DNA of 64,000 nucleotides from Paraburkholderia humisilvae (lineage in GTDB: Bacteria > Pseudomonadota > Gammaproteobacteria > Burkholderiales > Burkholderiaceae). The DNA lies in the NCBI RefSeq assembly GCF_902859855.1, contig NZ_CADIKH010000008.1, forward strand, positions 183,150-247,149. The letters run 5' to 3'. The notes beneath the pieces were generated by a model. It was not told the DNA's origin, made no database searches, and worked only from the letters and a program-made list of their open reading frames with translations. A program made the position numbers and the translations under genes. Position 1 is the first letter of the stretch. Each line of letters starts with the position of its first letter. Below, piece after piece: positions 38,400-47,222 of this stretch.

Positions 38400-40193
38400 T
38401 TGAGCGCAAAGCCTACGTTAAGCAAACCGATCGGATCCGGTCAGGCGTCGTCCGCCGTGATCGTCTGGCGCCGGCTCTGGCCGTACCTGAAGCCGCTCTT
38501 CTGGGTGCTGGTCGGGGCGATCGCCGCGATGGCCGCCAGCGCCGCCACCGATGCCGCGATCCCGGCATTGCTCAAACCGCTTCTCGACCATGGTTTCGGC
38601 GCGCACGGCAGCGAGCGCGCGAAGTGGTTCGTGCCGATCGCGGTGATCGGCCTTGCGGTCGTGCGCAGTACGTCGCAGTACGCATCCGGCTATCTGCTCG
38701 CGTATGTGTCGAACCGCGTGCTGCTCGACCTGCGGCTCAAGATGTTCAACCGCATGATTCACACGAGCGTCGCGTTCTTTCAGCGCGAGACGGCGAGCAC
38801 GGTGATTAACGCGATCGTGTTCGAAGTGAACCAGATCCTGAACGTGTTGCTCGGCGTGCTGGTCACGCTCGTGCGCGACTCGCTGACGGTGCTGTTCCTG
38901 CTCGGCTATCTGTTCTATCTGAACTGGCGCCTCACGCTGATCGTCGCGGTGCTGCTGCCGACCATCGGCTGGCTGGTCGGCAAGATCAATCGTCGGCTGC
39001 GGCGCCTGAACCGCGAGCATCAGCTGCTCACCAATGAACTGTCGTACATCGTCGAAGAGACGGTCGGCGGTTACAAGGTAGTTAAGGTGCACAACGGCGA
39101 ACAATACGAGATCGACCGTTTCACCGAAATGAGCAAACGCCTGCGCGGCTATTCGATGCGGATGCAGGTGTCCGGCGGCCTCGCGCAGCCGCTCACGCAA
39201 TTCCTCGCGTCGATCGCGCTCGCGGTGGTGGTGACGATCGCGGTCGTGCAATCGACGGCCGATCAGACGACGGTCGGCGGCTTCGTCGCCTTCGTGACGT
39301 CGATGTTGCTGATCATCTCGCCGCTGAAGCATCTGATGGACGTCAACCAGCCGCTGCAGCGCGGGATGACCGCGGCGGAACTGATTTTCGGCTTGATCGA
39401 CGAGCCGCCCGAGGCCGCCGGCGGCGGCCTGCCGCTCGAACGCGCGAGCGGCGAGATCGAATTCCGTGATGTGTCGTTCGCGTACGGCTCGAGCGGGCCG
39501 ATGCAGCGCCAGACGCTCGAGCACGTGTCATTCAAGGTCGCGCCGGGCGAGATGATCGCGCTCGCGGGTCCGTCGGGCAGCGGCAAGACGACCCTCGTGA
39601 ACCTGCTGCCGCGCTTTTTCGATCCGTCCGGCGGCGAGATCCTGGTCGACGGCGTCGCGCTGCCCGAATACGGCATTCACGCGCTGCGCAGCCAGATCGC
39701 GATGGTGAGCCAGGACGTCGTGCTCTTTAACGACACGATTGCGCATAACGTCGCGTATGGGCAGACGCCCGAACGTGACAAGGTCGTGTCGGCGCTGCGT
39801 GCGGCCAACCTGTGGGATACCGTCGAAGCGATGCCCAACGGCATCGATACGCTGACCGGCGATAACGGGATGATGCTCTCCGGCGGCCAGCGCCAGCGTC
39901 TCGCGATCGCGCGTGCGATCTACAAGAATGCACCGATCCTGATCCTCGACGAAGCGACCTCGGCACTCGATTCGGAATCCGAGCGCCATGTGCAGGCGGC
40001 GCTCGAAACGCTGATGAAGGGCCGCACGACGCTCGTGATCGCGCACCGGCTGTCGACGATCGAGCGCGCGGACCGGATTCTCGTGATGGAAGCAGGGTGC
40101 ATCGTCGAGCGCGGCACGCACCGTGAACTATTGCTGCACAACGGGCTGTACGCGCATCTGCATCGCATCCAGTTCCAGCAGAATGCGGCGTAA
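38400..40193 (+). CDS. msbA: Lipid A export ABC transporter MsbA
   Basis: MsbA flips lipid A-core across the inner membrane. The 597-residue half-transporter has six hydrophobic segments in the first 330 residues and one ATPase domain: Walker [13 protein letters not shown]-loop MVSQDVVLF, signature [15 protein letters not shown], Walker [13 protein letters not shown] and switch His VIAHRLSTI. The coding frame is open far upstream, but protein similarity begins near [17 protein letters not shown] at 38400 just before it is preceded by GAGGAAGTC, so I take TTG as the start. It is followed 66 bp later by a core glycosyltransferase gene. Confidence 0.94.
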   Translation: MSAKPTLSKPIGSGQASSAVIVWRRLWPYLKPLFWVLVGAIAAMAASAATDAAIPALLKPLLDHGFGAHGSERAKWFVPIAVIGLAVVRSTSQYASGYLLAYVSNRVLLDLRLKMFNRMIHTSVAFFQRETASTVINAIVFEVNQILNVLLGVLVTLVRDSLTVLFLLGYLFYLNWRLTLIVAVLLPTIGWLVGKINRRLRRLNREHQLLTNELSYIVEETVGGYKVVKVHNGEQYEIDRFTEMSKRLRGYSMRMQVSGGLAQPLTQFLASIALAVVVTIAVVQSTADQTTVGGFVAFVTSMLLIISPLKHLMDVNQPLQRGMTAAELIFGLIDEPPEAAGGGLPLERASGEIEFRDVSFAYGSSGPMQRQTLEHVSFKVAPGEMIALAGPSGSGKTTLVNLLPRFFDPSGGEILVDGVALPEYGIHALRSQIAMVSQDVVLFNDTIAHNVAYGQTPERDKVVSALRAANLWDTVEAMPNGIDTLTGDNGMMLSGGQRQRLAIARAIYKNAPILILDEATSALDSESERHVQAALETLMKGRTTLVIAHRLSTIERADRILVMEAGCIVERGTHRELLLHNGLYAHLHRIQFQQNAA

Positions 40194-40259
40194 TCCGAAC
40201 GGCGGCCCAACGGTGAACCGCACGGTGCCCGGTCCGTGCCCCAGCCTGCTCGCGCGAAC

Positions 40260-41342
40260 ATGAAAATCGGCATCTCCAGTAACGCGTTGAAACATAGCGG
40301 CGGACTCGAGCGCTACGCGATGGATCTCGTGCGCGGCCTGGCCGCGGCGGGCGTCACGCCGGCTTTCTTCGCGCGCCGTTTCGACCGGTCGTTGCCGGAA
40401 GTGTCGATGGTGGAAGCGCACCGGATCAACGTGTCGTTCCTGCCAGGCAAGCTGCGCGACGGCTGGTTCGCGCGCCGGCTACGCGCGGCGCGGCGCGCGG
40501 CGGGGGTCGACGTGCTGATCGGCTGCAACCGCGTCGATTCGTCGGAGATCGCGATATGCGGCGGCACGCACCTGGGCTTTCTGCGCGCGACGGGCAAGCG
40601 GCGCAAGCGTTCAGACGTGCGTCAGATTGCGCTCGAAGGCCGTCAGTATGACAACGCGCAGTTGATCGTCGCGCATTCGCAGTTAATGCGCGACGAACTG
40701 CGCGAGTTGTATCGCGTCCCGGACTCGAAAATCGAAGTGCTCTATCCGCCGGTCGACGATGCGCGATTCTCGCCAGTCGGTCTGGCCGAGCGCGCGGCGT
40801 TGCGTCGCCAGTTCGGATTCGCCGACCATGAGATCGTGCTGCTGTTTCCATCGAGCAGTCACGAACGCAAGGGCTTGCCGCTGATCGAAGCCGCGCTGCA
40901 AGAACTCGACGCATCGCTCGTGCTGGCGGTCGCCGGGCGTCCGCCGGAAAGCACGCACGCGCGGGTCCGCTATATCGGTTACGTGAAAGATATCGAAGAC
41001 TGCTACCGCGCCGCGGACTATACGATTCTCGCGTCGAAGTACGAGCCGTTCGGTCTGGTTGGCATCGAATCGGTGATGTGCGGCACGCCGGTCATCTTCC
41101 CGGCCACGCTCGGCTGCTGTGTGGCAATTGCATCGCACGCGAAACACGTGTTCGCGGCCGACGACGTCGCGGACCTGCGCGCGACGCTCGCGCGCGTCGT
41201 ACTGCAGCGTGCACAAGTGCCTGAATCGAGGTCGGTGACACCTGTGGAGTTGGCGCGCGGCGCCGTGCTGTACGACGCGCGCGTCGCCAGTCATGTCGAC
41301 GCATTGCTGCGCGCAGCGCAGCGCATTGCCGGGCGCCCATAG
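40260..41342 (+). CDS. GT-B glycosyltransferase (family 4-like), LPS cluster
   Basis: The 360-residue protein has the N-terminal GT-B opening (MKIGISSNALKHSGGLERYAM) with the glycine-rich loop, a linker with IVAHSQLMRDELRELY, a C-terminal UDP-sugar domain (LLFPSSSHERKGLPLIEAAL) and the EX7E motif in YEPFGLVGIESVMCGTP. It resembles WaaG-type core glucosyltransferases. It follows msbA by 66 bp and probably shares its transcript. The ATG at 40260 is chosen over an in-frame codon at 40236 because the family N-terminus begins there; no strong ribosome site is visible. The exact sugar is unknown. Confidence 0.85.
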   Translation: MKIGISSNALKHSGGLERYAMDLVRGLAAAGVTPAFFARRFDRSLPEVSMVEAHRINVSFLPGKLRDGWFARRLRAARRAAGVDVLIGCNRVDSSEIAICGGTHLGFLRATGKRRKRSDVRQIALEGRQYDNAQLIVAHSQLMRDELRELYRVPDSKIEVLYPPVDDARFSPVGLAERAALRRQFGFADHEIVLLFPSSSHERKGLPLIEAALQELDASLVLAVAGRPPESTHARVRYIGYVKDIEDCYRAADYTILASKYEPFGLVGIESVMCGTPVIFPATLGCCVAIASHAKHVFAADDVADLRATLARVVLQRAQVPESRSVTPVELARGAVLYDARVASHVDALLRAAQRIAGRP

Positions 41343-41762
41343 GCCACGCCAGGCCGCTTACCACAAGCCGTTGCGCGGCGCGAGGCCAGACGAACCCCGA
41401 GGCTCTCCGAGTCGTTCGCGAGCGAGGTCGCATGTTATGATCGGCCGTTCGAGTTTCGGTCCGAGTTCCAGTCTGTCGTCCGGTGAATGTCGGCGATCAG
41501 ATTACGGCGGTATTCACGTTGCGATTCGATGTTGCGATTCGATGTTGCGATTTCGCTTCGCTTCCAGAGCCGATGGGCAAGCCGGGGCGTCGAAGCTCAC
41601 TGTAAAAGTGTGCCGACTTTTTGGGATATACCCCGGTCGCGAGGCGCGTGAGGCGATCGTTAAGAATGAAACCGCTGGAGAAGTTGAGCAGGGGAATGCG
41701 GCTTCTTGCCGGATAACGGCGCACAGCAAGATGACAGGCGGGCTGAACTCGCCGATGACCCG
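41343..41762. other. Intergenic region in LPS cluster with tandem repeat
   Basis: This 420-bp stretch between two glycosyltransferase genes contains a 13-bp tandem repeat (41518-41552) and probably the promoter of the second half of the cluster. A TTG at 41706 preceded by AGGGGA could extend the next gene into it. I see no other gene. Confidence 0.5.
41518..41552. repeat. Tandem repeat of 13 bp (GTTGCGATTCGAT), 2.7 copies
   Basis: Two perfect copies and nine bases of a third lie about 210 bp before the heptosyltransferase-like gene. It is the second 13-bp tandem repeat of the LPS cluster, with a different sequence from that at 38168. Confidence 0.85.
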
Positions 41763-42893
41763 ATGAGTCGACTAGCTGGACGTATTCGAATTTTCGCTCG
41801 TGCGCTGCCGCGGCTCCTCGCGAAGCCGCTGCGCCGCAAGCCGTTGCATCCGCAACGGATTCTGATTGCACATCATCTGTTGCTGGGCGATACGCTGCTG
41901 CTTACACCGCTGCTTGCGAAACTGCGCGCGCAGTATCCTCAGGCGGATATCGTGCTGGCGTGTCCGAAAGCGATCGTGCCGCTGTATGCGGGACGGCCGT
42001 TTGGCGTGAACGCATTGGCGTTCGATCCGCGCGATCTCGCGACGGTGCGCAACGTGCTGCGTTCGGGGCCGTACGATCTGGGCATCGTGGCGGGCGATAA
42101 CCGGCATAGCTGGCTTGCGCTCGCCGCCGGTTGCCGCTGGATCATCGCGCATGCGCATGATGTGCGCGCATGGAAGAACTGGCCGGTCGACGAAGGGGTG
42201 CCGTATCCGGCCGCGCCAGCCGCCTGGGCCGATCTGGCGGCGGATCTGGTGCCGGGCGCGTCGCCCCGTGCCTATCATCCTGACGATTGGCCCGCGCCGG
42301 CTCATGGTGGGTTGCCCGATGCGCATCTGCTGACGCAGCCTTACGTCGTGCTGCACCCGGGCGCGAGCACGGCGGTCAAGCGTTGGCCCGATGCGCGCTG
42401 GCTGGAGGTCGCGCGCTTCGTCGAAGCGCGCGGTTACGTGCCGGTGTGGAGCGGCGGGCCAGGCGAGGTTGATCTGATTCGCACGATCGACCCTGATCCA
42501 CGCCATCCGAACCTCGCCGGCCGGCTGGGCCTTGGCGAACTGTGGCATCTGTTCGCCGGCGCGAAAGCGGTCGTCTGCCCTGACACCGGGGTGGCGCATC
42601 TCGGCCGTCTGATCGGCGTGCCGACTATCGCGCTGTTCGGTCCCGGCAATGCGTCGATTCACGGCGCAGGCCGATACTGGCGCAATGCGCCGTTTGTCGC
42701 GGTGACGATCGCCGATATGCCGTGCCGCGACCAGCCTTACATTTTCCGCCGCAGGGTCGAGTGGGTACGCCGTTGCGATCGCGATTCGACGACCTGCGTC
42801 GCATGGCGTGGAGATCACGCCGACTGCATGGGCCAGCTTTCCGTCGCCGCGGTATGCGACGCGCTACACAATGTTCTGGTGAAGGTGCAATGA
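41763..42893 (+). CDS. Heptosyltransferase-family (GT9) glycosyltransferase
   Basis: The product, about 376 residues, belongs to GT9, the ADP-heptose:LPS heptosyltransferases that act in the cytoplasm on growing core. Visible family motifs are PQRILIAHHLLLGDTLLLTPLL at the N-terminus, VVLHPGASTAVKRWP with the phosphate-binding loop, and the nucleotide-site segment VVCPDTGVAHLGRLIGVPTIALFGP. The ATG at 41763 (MSRLAGRIR) gives the usual start; an upstream TTG at 41706 has a better ribosome site and would add 19 residues. It is coupled to the ligase gene by ATGA. Confidence 0.85.
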   Translation: MSRLAGRIRIFARALPRLLAKPLRRKPLHPQRILIAHHLLLGDTLLLTPLLAKLRAQYPQADIVLACPKAIVPLYAGRPFGVNALAFDPRDLATVRNVLRSGPYDLGIVAGDNRHSWLALAAGCRWIIAHAHDVRAWKNWPVDEGVPYPAAPAAWADLAADLVPGASPRAYHPDDWPAPAHGGLPDAHLLTQPYVVLHPGASTAVKRWPDARWLEVARFVEARGYVPVWSGGPGEVDLIRTIDPDPRHPNLAGRLGLGELWHLFAGAKAVVCPDTGVAHLGRLIGVPTIALFGPGNASIHGAGRYWRNAPFVAVTIADMPCRDQPYIFRRRVEWVRRCDRDSTTCVAWRGDHADCMGQLSVAAVCDALHNVLVKVQ

Positions 42894-44209
42894 GTTTTGC
42901 TGCGGCGCGCCTCGAGCGCGCACTCTGGATCGCATGTCCGGTTCTTCTGTTCGTCGTGATGTTCGCGCACATGACGGCCATCGTGTACATCGCGCTTGGA
43001 CTGCTCGCGATCGGCACGTTCGCGGCCGCGTGGTCCGCCTGGTGGGCGCGTGGTGCTCACAGTGCGCGTGAAGCGGCGCGCCTGAACTGGCCGATGGCGG
43101 TGCCGATCGCCGCGTGGGCCATCTGGACGCTCGCGTCGACCGGCTGGTCGTTCGCACCGTCCGTGACGCTGCATGCGTGGCTCGACGAAGTGTTCTATCC
43201 GCTCGTGGCGTTCTGGGCGTTCTGGCTGCTCGGCACGAAGAGCGCACGTCCCGAGCGTCTGGTGTTGATCACGTGGTTTGCCTGCGCGGCACTCGTGGTG
43301 ACAAGCTTGATCAACTGGGGGCATCTGCAGCCGCCGACCGCCGATAGCTTTCCGCTGCACTACTACGCTCGCGTTGGCCACACGAGCACACTCGCGATCT
43401 TCGCGCTCACGCTCTTCACCGGCATGCTGCTGGCGCGGCCGCGCTGGCGGCTGGCGGGCGCGGCCGGTATCGCGATGTGCCTGTTTATCGGTCTCGCGAC
43501 GCTCAACCGTTTTTTCTGGCCCGCGGCTGCCGTGACGTTGCTCGTCGCGTTCTATCCGGTCTACCGCCGGCACCTCGTGCTGGCTGCTGTTTCGATCGCG
43601 GTCATCGCGGTCGCAGGGCTCGGCACGCTCGAGCTCAGTTCACGCATGAAGATGGGCGACGCGGTGTTGCAGGCGCCGCGCAGCGCGATGCAGATCGACG
43701 GCCACCCGATCTATCTGCCGCACGCGCTATCCGGCATCGACGACACGATGGCCGGCGATACGCGGCCGCGGCTGTGGGCGTTCTATGCGTCGGCGGCGGA
43801 GTCGCATGCGTGGTTCGGCATCGGTTTCGGCAAGCCGCTGCCGGGTCTCGCGTACCACAGCGTAATGCCGGACGCGCTGCTGAAGTTCGAACCGGTCGCG
43901 CTGACCCACGCGCACAACCTGTTCCTCAACACATGGCTGCAAACCGGCGTGATCGGGCTCGCGCTGCAGATCGTGCTGTTCGCGGCGCTCGTCGTGCGCT
44001 TCTGGCATTTGCGCCGGGTCAACCTGTGGCTATGCACGGCCGGTATCGCACTCGTCATTGGTATGATTACAAAAAATATAACGGACGATTTCATGTGGCA
44101 AACGACCATGCTCGCGTTCTGGTCGTTCGCAGGCCTGATGCTCGGCAGTGGCGAACGACAGCGCGACACAAGGGCGTCCACACCGCAGGCATGGCGCGCC
44201 ATCGGCTGA
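42890..44209 (+). CDS. O-antigen ligase family (WaaL-like) membrane protein
   Basis: The 439-residue inner-membrane protein has about ten to twelve hydrophobic segments and a large periplasmic loop (about residues 240-340), the plan of Wzy/WaaL enzymes. The WaaL-type motif HAHNLFLNTWLQTGVIGLAL carries the conserved His of HxxxN. In the periplasm such ligases join O-antigen to lipid A-core. Its place after a heptosyltransferase and before another glycosyltransferase supports ligase over O-antigen polymerase. The ATG at 42890 overlaps the previous stop; the frame is open upstream, but that part is antisense-like Arg-rich sequence. Confidence 0.82.
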   Translation: MSFAAARLERALWIACPVLLFVVMFAHMTAIVYIALGLLAIGTFAAAWSAWWARGAHSAREAARLNWPMAVPIAAWAIWTLASTGWSFAPSVTLHAWLDEVFYPLVAFWAFWLLGTKSARPERLVLITWFACAALVVTSLINWGHLQPPTADSFPLHYYARVGHTSTLAIFALTLFTGMLLARPRWRLAGAAGIAMCLFIGLATLNRFFWPAAAVTLLVAFYPVYRRHLVLAAVSIAVIAVAGLGTLELSSRMKMGDAVLQAPRSAMQIDGHPIYLPHALSGIDDTMAGDTRPRLWAFYASAAESHAWFGIGFGKPLPGLAYHSVMPDALLKFEPVALTHAHNLFLNTWLQTGVIGLALQIVLFAALVVRFWHLRRVNLWLCTAGIALVIGMITKNITDDFMWQTTMLAFWSFAGLMLGSGERQRDTRASTPQAWRAIG

Positions 44210-44279
44210 CCGGTTCATCGCACGGCCGCACGGCCGCACGGATGCCGCACCGCATGCACGGGGATGGGTGGGATACAAG

Positions 44280-45572
44280 ATGACCGACGACAATACACAC
44301 GGTGCGCGTTACGGCGCACCGCTCGGGCCGCAGGGTGATGATGACGCCGATATCGCGGCGGACGTGCCCGCGCGACCGCTGCGTATCCTTTTCCACATCA
44401 ACGATTTCGGCAAAGGCGGCACGGAGACGTCGCTGTTGTCATGGCTCAATGTGCTCGACCGCCGGTTCTTCACGCCGAGCGTATCGGTCGGCTACCCGAC
44501 CGACGATCTCGCATACTGGCTCGCCAAATCGATTCCTCATGATGTGCAGGTTCACGTGCTGGCGCCGTCCAAATGGATGCATACGCTGCATAACACCGCA
44601 CGGCGGCGCAAGATGGGCGCCGCCGAGAAGCTCGTGCTCAAGGCGCTCAAATACGGCGCGATCCGGCCACTCGCGGCGCGCCGCTTTCGCGAACTGGTGC
44701 GCGAACACGATGTGATCTGCGATTTCGATTTCTCTTTGCGCCACCTTGCGGGACACGGTGGCGTACCGTGGTTCGGCGTCAGCCATTTCAGTCTCGCGAC
44801 ACGCCTGGGCAAGAAGAGCGCGCGCTATGTCGAGCGGCGCGTCAGTCAATTTCGTCGGTATTCGGCGATCGCGGTGCTGACGCCCGATATGGAGCGCGAA
44901 GCCCATCAGCTATTTGGCGCTTGCCCGTTGCGGATCATGGAACTGCCCAACGTGATCGACGTCGATGCGATTCGCCGTGACGCGCGCGCGCCGATCGACG
45001 ACCGGCCGCCCGGGCCGTATATCGCGTCGGTCGCGCGCCTCGACGAAGGGCAGAAAGACCACGCAACGCTGCTGCGTGCGTATGCGCTGCTGCGCGAGCG
45101 TGGACATGTCGCGACGGATCTCGTGCTGATCGGCGAAGGCCCCGATCGCGGCATGCTCGAACGGCTCGCGAAAGAACTCGATGTTGCCGAGCACGTGCAT
45201 TTCATGGGGTTTCGTTCGAATCCGTTCCCGTATATCCGGCAAGCGGAAATGCTGGTGCTGAGCAGCCGCTACGAAGGCTTGCCGATGGTGTTGCGCGAAG
45301 CGATGGCGATCGGCACGCCGGTGCTGTCCTCCGATTGTCCGACCGGCCCGCGCGATCTGCTCGACGGCGGCCGCGCCGGTTTGCTGGCGCCGCCGGGCGA
45401 CGCACAAGCGCTCGCACACGAAATGCAGCGCCTTCTGACTGACCGTGCATTGCGCAAGAGCCTGATTACCAACGGGCTGGCGAAAGCGGACACCTTTGCG
45501 CCGATGCATGCGAACCGCCGGATGCTGACGCTTGCGCGGATGCTTTCCGCGAAAATCGACCCGGCGAGCTGA
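44280..45572 (+). CDS. GT-B glycosyltransferase (family 4)
   Basis: The 430-residue protein has a polar N-terminus of about 35 residues, then the GT-B start (RILFHINDFGKGGTETSLLSWL), YIASVARLDEGQKDH and LIGEGPDRGMLERLAKEL for donor binding, and YEGLPMVLREAMAIGTPVLSSD with the EX7E motif. It most resembles GT4 transferases of LPS or capsule synthesis. It closes the LPS cluster, 70 bp after the ligase gene. The ATG at 44280 is preceded by GGGTGGGATACA. Sugar specificity is unknown. Confidence 0.85.
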   Translation: MTDDNTHGARYGAPLGPQGDDDADIAADVPARPLRILFHINDFGKGGTETSLLSWLNVLDRRFFTPSVSVGYPTDDLAYWLAKSIPHDVQVHVLAPSKWMHTLHNTARRRKMGAAEKLVLKALKYGAIRPLAARRFRELVREHDVICDFDFSLRHLAGHGGVPWFGVSHFSLATRLGKKSARYVERRVSQFRRYSAIAVLTPDMEREAHQLFGACPLRIMELPNVIDVDAIRRDARAPIDDRPPGPYIASVARLDEGQKDHATLLRAYALLRERGHVATDLVLIGEGPDRGMLERLAKELDVAEHVHFMGFRSNPFPYIRQAEMLVLSSRYEGLPMVLREAMAIGTPVLSSDCPTGPRDLLDGGRAGLLAPPGDAQALAHEMQRLLTDRALRKSLITNGLAKADTFAPMHANRRMLTLARMLSAKIDPAS

Positions 45573-45606
45573 CCGGGCGCCTGACGACGCGTCGTCGTTC
45601 GTTCGT

Positions 45607-45918
45607 TCACACGCCGCTTGTCACCAGCGACAACACCGAGAGATCCGGGTGCGTGCCGTCGATGATGCTGCGTCCGACCTGAACGGCCTCGTCGTGCGCG
45701 TCGGGCGGCGTCGCGAACACGTCTTCGCCGTCCGCGTGAAACGGCACCGTATGGCCGGGCAGCGCGGCATTCGCGCCGGGATGACACACGTAGCCTATAT
45801 AGGTGTAACGGGCGGGCTTCACTTCGCCCGGCCGCACCGGTTCCTTTGGCCGCGTCGACACGTGAATCTCGAACCCTTCGTAGTCGACCGATTGCCAGCA
45901 GACGTTATCGTCGGACAT
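45607..45918 (-). CDS. Small conserved hypothetical protein
   Basis: I do not recognise a function. The 103-residue soluble protein (MSDDNVCWQSVDYEGFEIHV start) has a beta-rich first half and a charged middle with HADGEDVFATPPDAHDEAV. Codon use matches the chromosome, the ATG has GAGG upstream, and there is no longer convincing start. It is convergent with the LPS glycosyltransferase. It looks like a lineage-specific cytoplasmic protein. Confidence 0.7.
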   Translation of the reverse strand: MSDDNVCWQSVDYEGFEIHVSTRPKEPVRPGEVKPARYTYIGYVCHPGANAALPGHTVPFHADGEDVFATPPDAHDEAVQVGRSIIDGTHPDLSVLSLVTSGV

Positions 45919-45988
45919 GGTGGCCTCGTTTTTTGCTGAAGTCGTGCGCGCGCGTTCATGTCTGTCGCGTATCGCGCCGGACGCGCGG

Positions 45989-46147
45989 CTAGTGCCGATG
46001 CCGCATGCGTTCCCACACATGGCGGCGCTCGCCGTGCGCTGACGTTCTGCCGCGACGGGCGTCGCGCTTGAACTGATGAGTGAGAAGAATGGCCGCGAAA
46101 GCGATCAGCGCTACGGCTATCACGACGCTTACCATTGATTCAGCCAT
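45989..46147 (-). CDS. Small single-pass membrane protein, 52 residues
   Basis: The start MAESMVSVV at 46147 has an excellent GGAGG site seven bases upstream (AAACGGAGGCTGCC). The peptide has one transmembrane helix (about residues 5-22, VSVVIAVALIAFAAILL) followed by a strongly basic tail (FKRDARRGRT, RRHVWERMRHRH), so the N-terminus is probably outside and the tail cytoplasmic. The open frame extends further upstream, but the ribosome site decides this start. No family is recognised. Confidence 0.6.
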   Translation of the reverse strand: MAESMVSVVIAVALIAFAAILLTHQFKRDARRGRTSAHGERRHVWERMRHRH

Positions 46148-46298
46148 GGCAGCCTCCGTTTCGTTTCGATCACATACTGAAAAGTCTAGGTGATTCGCAC
46201 GGTATGCGCGCGCGGTGGCGGCTTTCGGGACCGGGTAGTTTTTTTGTAACGTGTTGTAACGTCTACAAGAACGTAACGAATTTTCCGAGTCGGTGCGA

Positions 46299-46544
46299 TC
46301 ACCGGCGCGGCTCGTCCGCGAGCAGCGCTTCGAGTCCGAAGAGCCAGGCGATGCCGAGCGTGAAAAAGCCAACGGGCGTCGGCTCGGGCGCGGCTTCTGC
46401 ACGGCCCACGGGCGCCGTGTGCGACGCGAAACGCGGGCCAAAACCCGGCGTTTCGGTCGTGGAATCATTGGCAATTTCGATGCGGTCGGCATGCATGGTG
46501 TTGATCCGGCGTAGTGTGTGGTAAGCCGGTAATGCAAACCCCAT
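46299..46544 (-). CDS. Small hypothetical protein
   Basis: This is an 81-residue frame with chromosomal codon use. It ends in a hydrophobic segment FFTLGIAWLFGLEALLA that could anchor it in the membrane by its C-terminus. The start is unsure: ATG at 46544 or 46549 near AAGGAT, or ATG at 46496. I recognise no family. It lies 80 bp from the left att copy of the rng island and could be a chromosomal gene or a chance frame. Confidence 0.4.
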   Translation of the reverse strand: MGFALPAYHTLRRINTMHADRIEIANDSTTETPGFGPRFASHTAPVGRAEAAPEPTPVGFFTLGIAWLFGLEALLADEPRR

Positions 46545-46623
46545 GCCATGCGTGAAATCCTTGCCTCGCCCGGTTACGCGGTAACGATGCGCATGGGCCC
46601 GCGCGATCCCGGCCGCACGCCGG

Positions 46624-46645
46624 CCTACATCAGCACGATGTCGTA
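46624..46645. repeat. attL-like direct repeat (partial rng 3' end)
   Basis: The 22 bp from CCTACATCAGC to GATGTCGTA are identical to 50158-50179. On the minus strand they encode YDIVLM and the TAG stop, the last residues of RNase G, but no rng body precedes them here. Confidence 0.9.
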
Positions 46646-46826
46646 TTGTGTGAGTTGAGTGAAAATATTGAGTTTATTCAGTAACGTACAAGCAAATTCA
46701 TGAAGGAAATTCTGCTTGACTACCATTCTGGCTACCAATTTTTGATTTGCGATGTTGCTTTTGGGCGCGGACGGTTCGCGTAGCCCGCCTAGATCACCTC
46801 CCGAACACAGGAGATCCATGGCGACA

Positions 46827-47108
46827 TCACTCGTCGCTGGGCTGCCGAGTGCGACCGCGTTTGCGCTGTGCCATATCTTTCAGCGAGTCTCGATCGGGCG
46901 CGACGTCGTACTTTGGCATGCCGTCCGCACCTCCCCCCTGAGATTTCGGGCTTGCGATCACGGAACAAACGAGCGACCTTGGGCAAGCCATTCCGGTCGA
47001 CAATATTTCCATCCGTTTTCGTCCAGCCACCTTTTCATGATTGAGCGTTGGTTCGGCTTGCAGTCAATAAGGTCCGCCAGTTCCTGGGAACTAAGATATT
47101 CGCACCAT
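46827..47108 (-). pseudogene. DUF4224-like (integrase-associated) remnant, frame-broken
   Basis: Adjoining minus-strand frames give fragments of a DUF4224-like protein, a small family usually encoded next to phage-type tyrosine integrases. The pieces are YLSSQELADLIDCKPNQRS and IMKRWLDENGWKY in one frame, then IVDRNGLPKVARLFRDRKPEI in the next. A third frame after a G6 tract (46931-46936) reads MPKYDVAPDRDSLKDMAQRK and stops at 46827; it could be the start of a lost integrase. No single start codon serves all pieces; an ATG near 47108 is a guess. The position beside attL is where an integrase module would lie. Confidence 0.5.
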
Positions 47109-47200
47109 AGGTGCAGTGTACTGAAACGGCTTCGAGAGAGACGTGAACTGATCCGATATGTAGACCCAATGGGGTTACCTGGTATAACGAAGTATTTTAA

Positions 47201-47222
47201 TTTAGCATCCGGGGATGCTAAA
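47201..47222. promoter_or_regulatory. Perfect 22-bp palindrome over the start of an island gene
   Basis: TTTAGCATCC, GG, GGATGCTAAA is a perfect inverted repeat. The ATG at 47215 lies inside the right arm. It could be a repressor operator or an RNA hairpin hiding the start codon. The arms are too close for a stable loop, so a protein-binding site is more likely. Confidence 0.6.
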
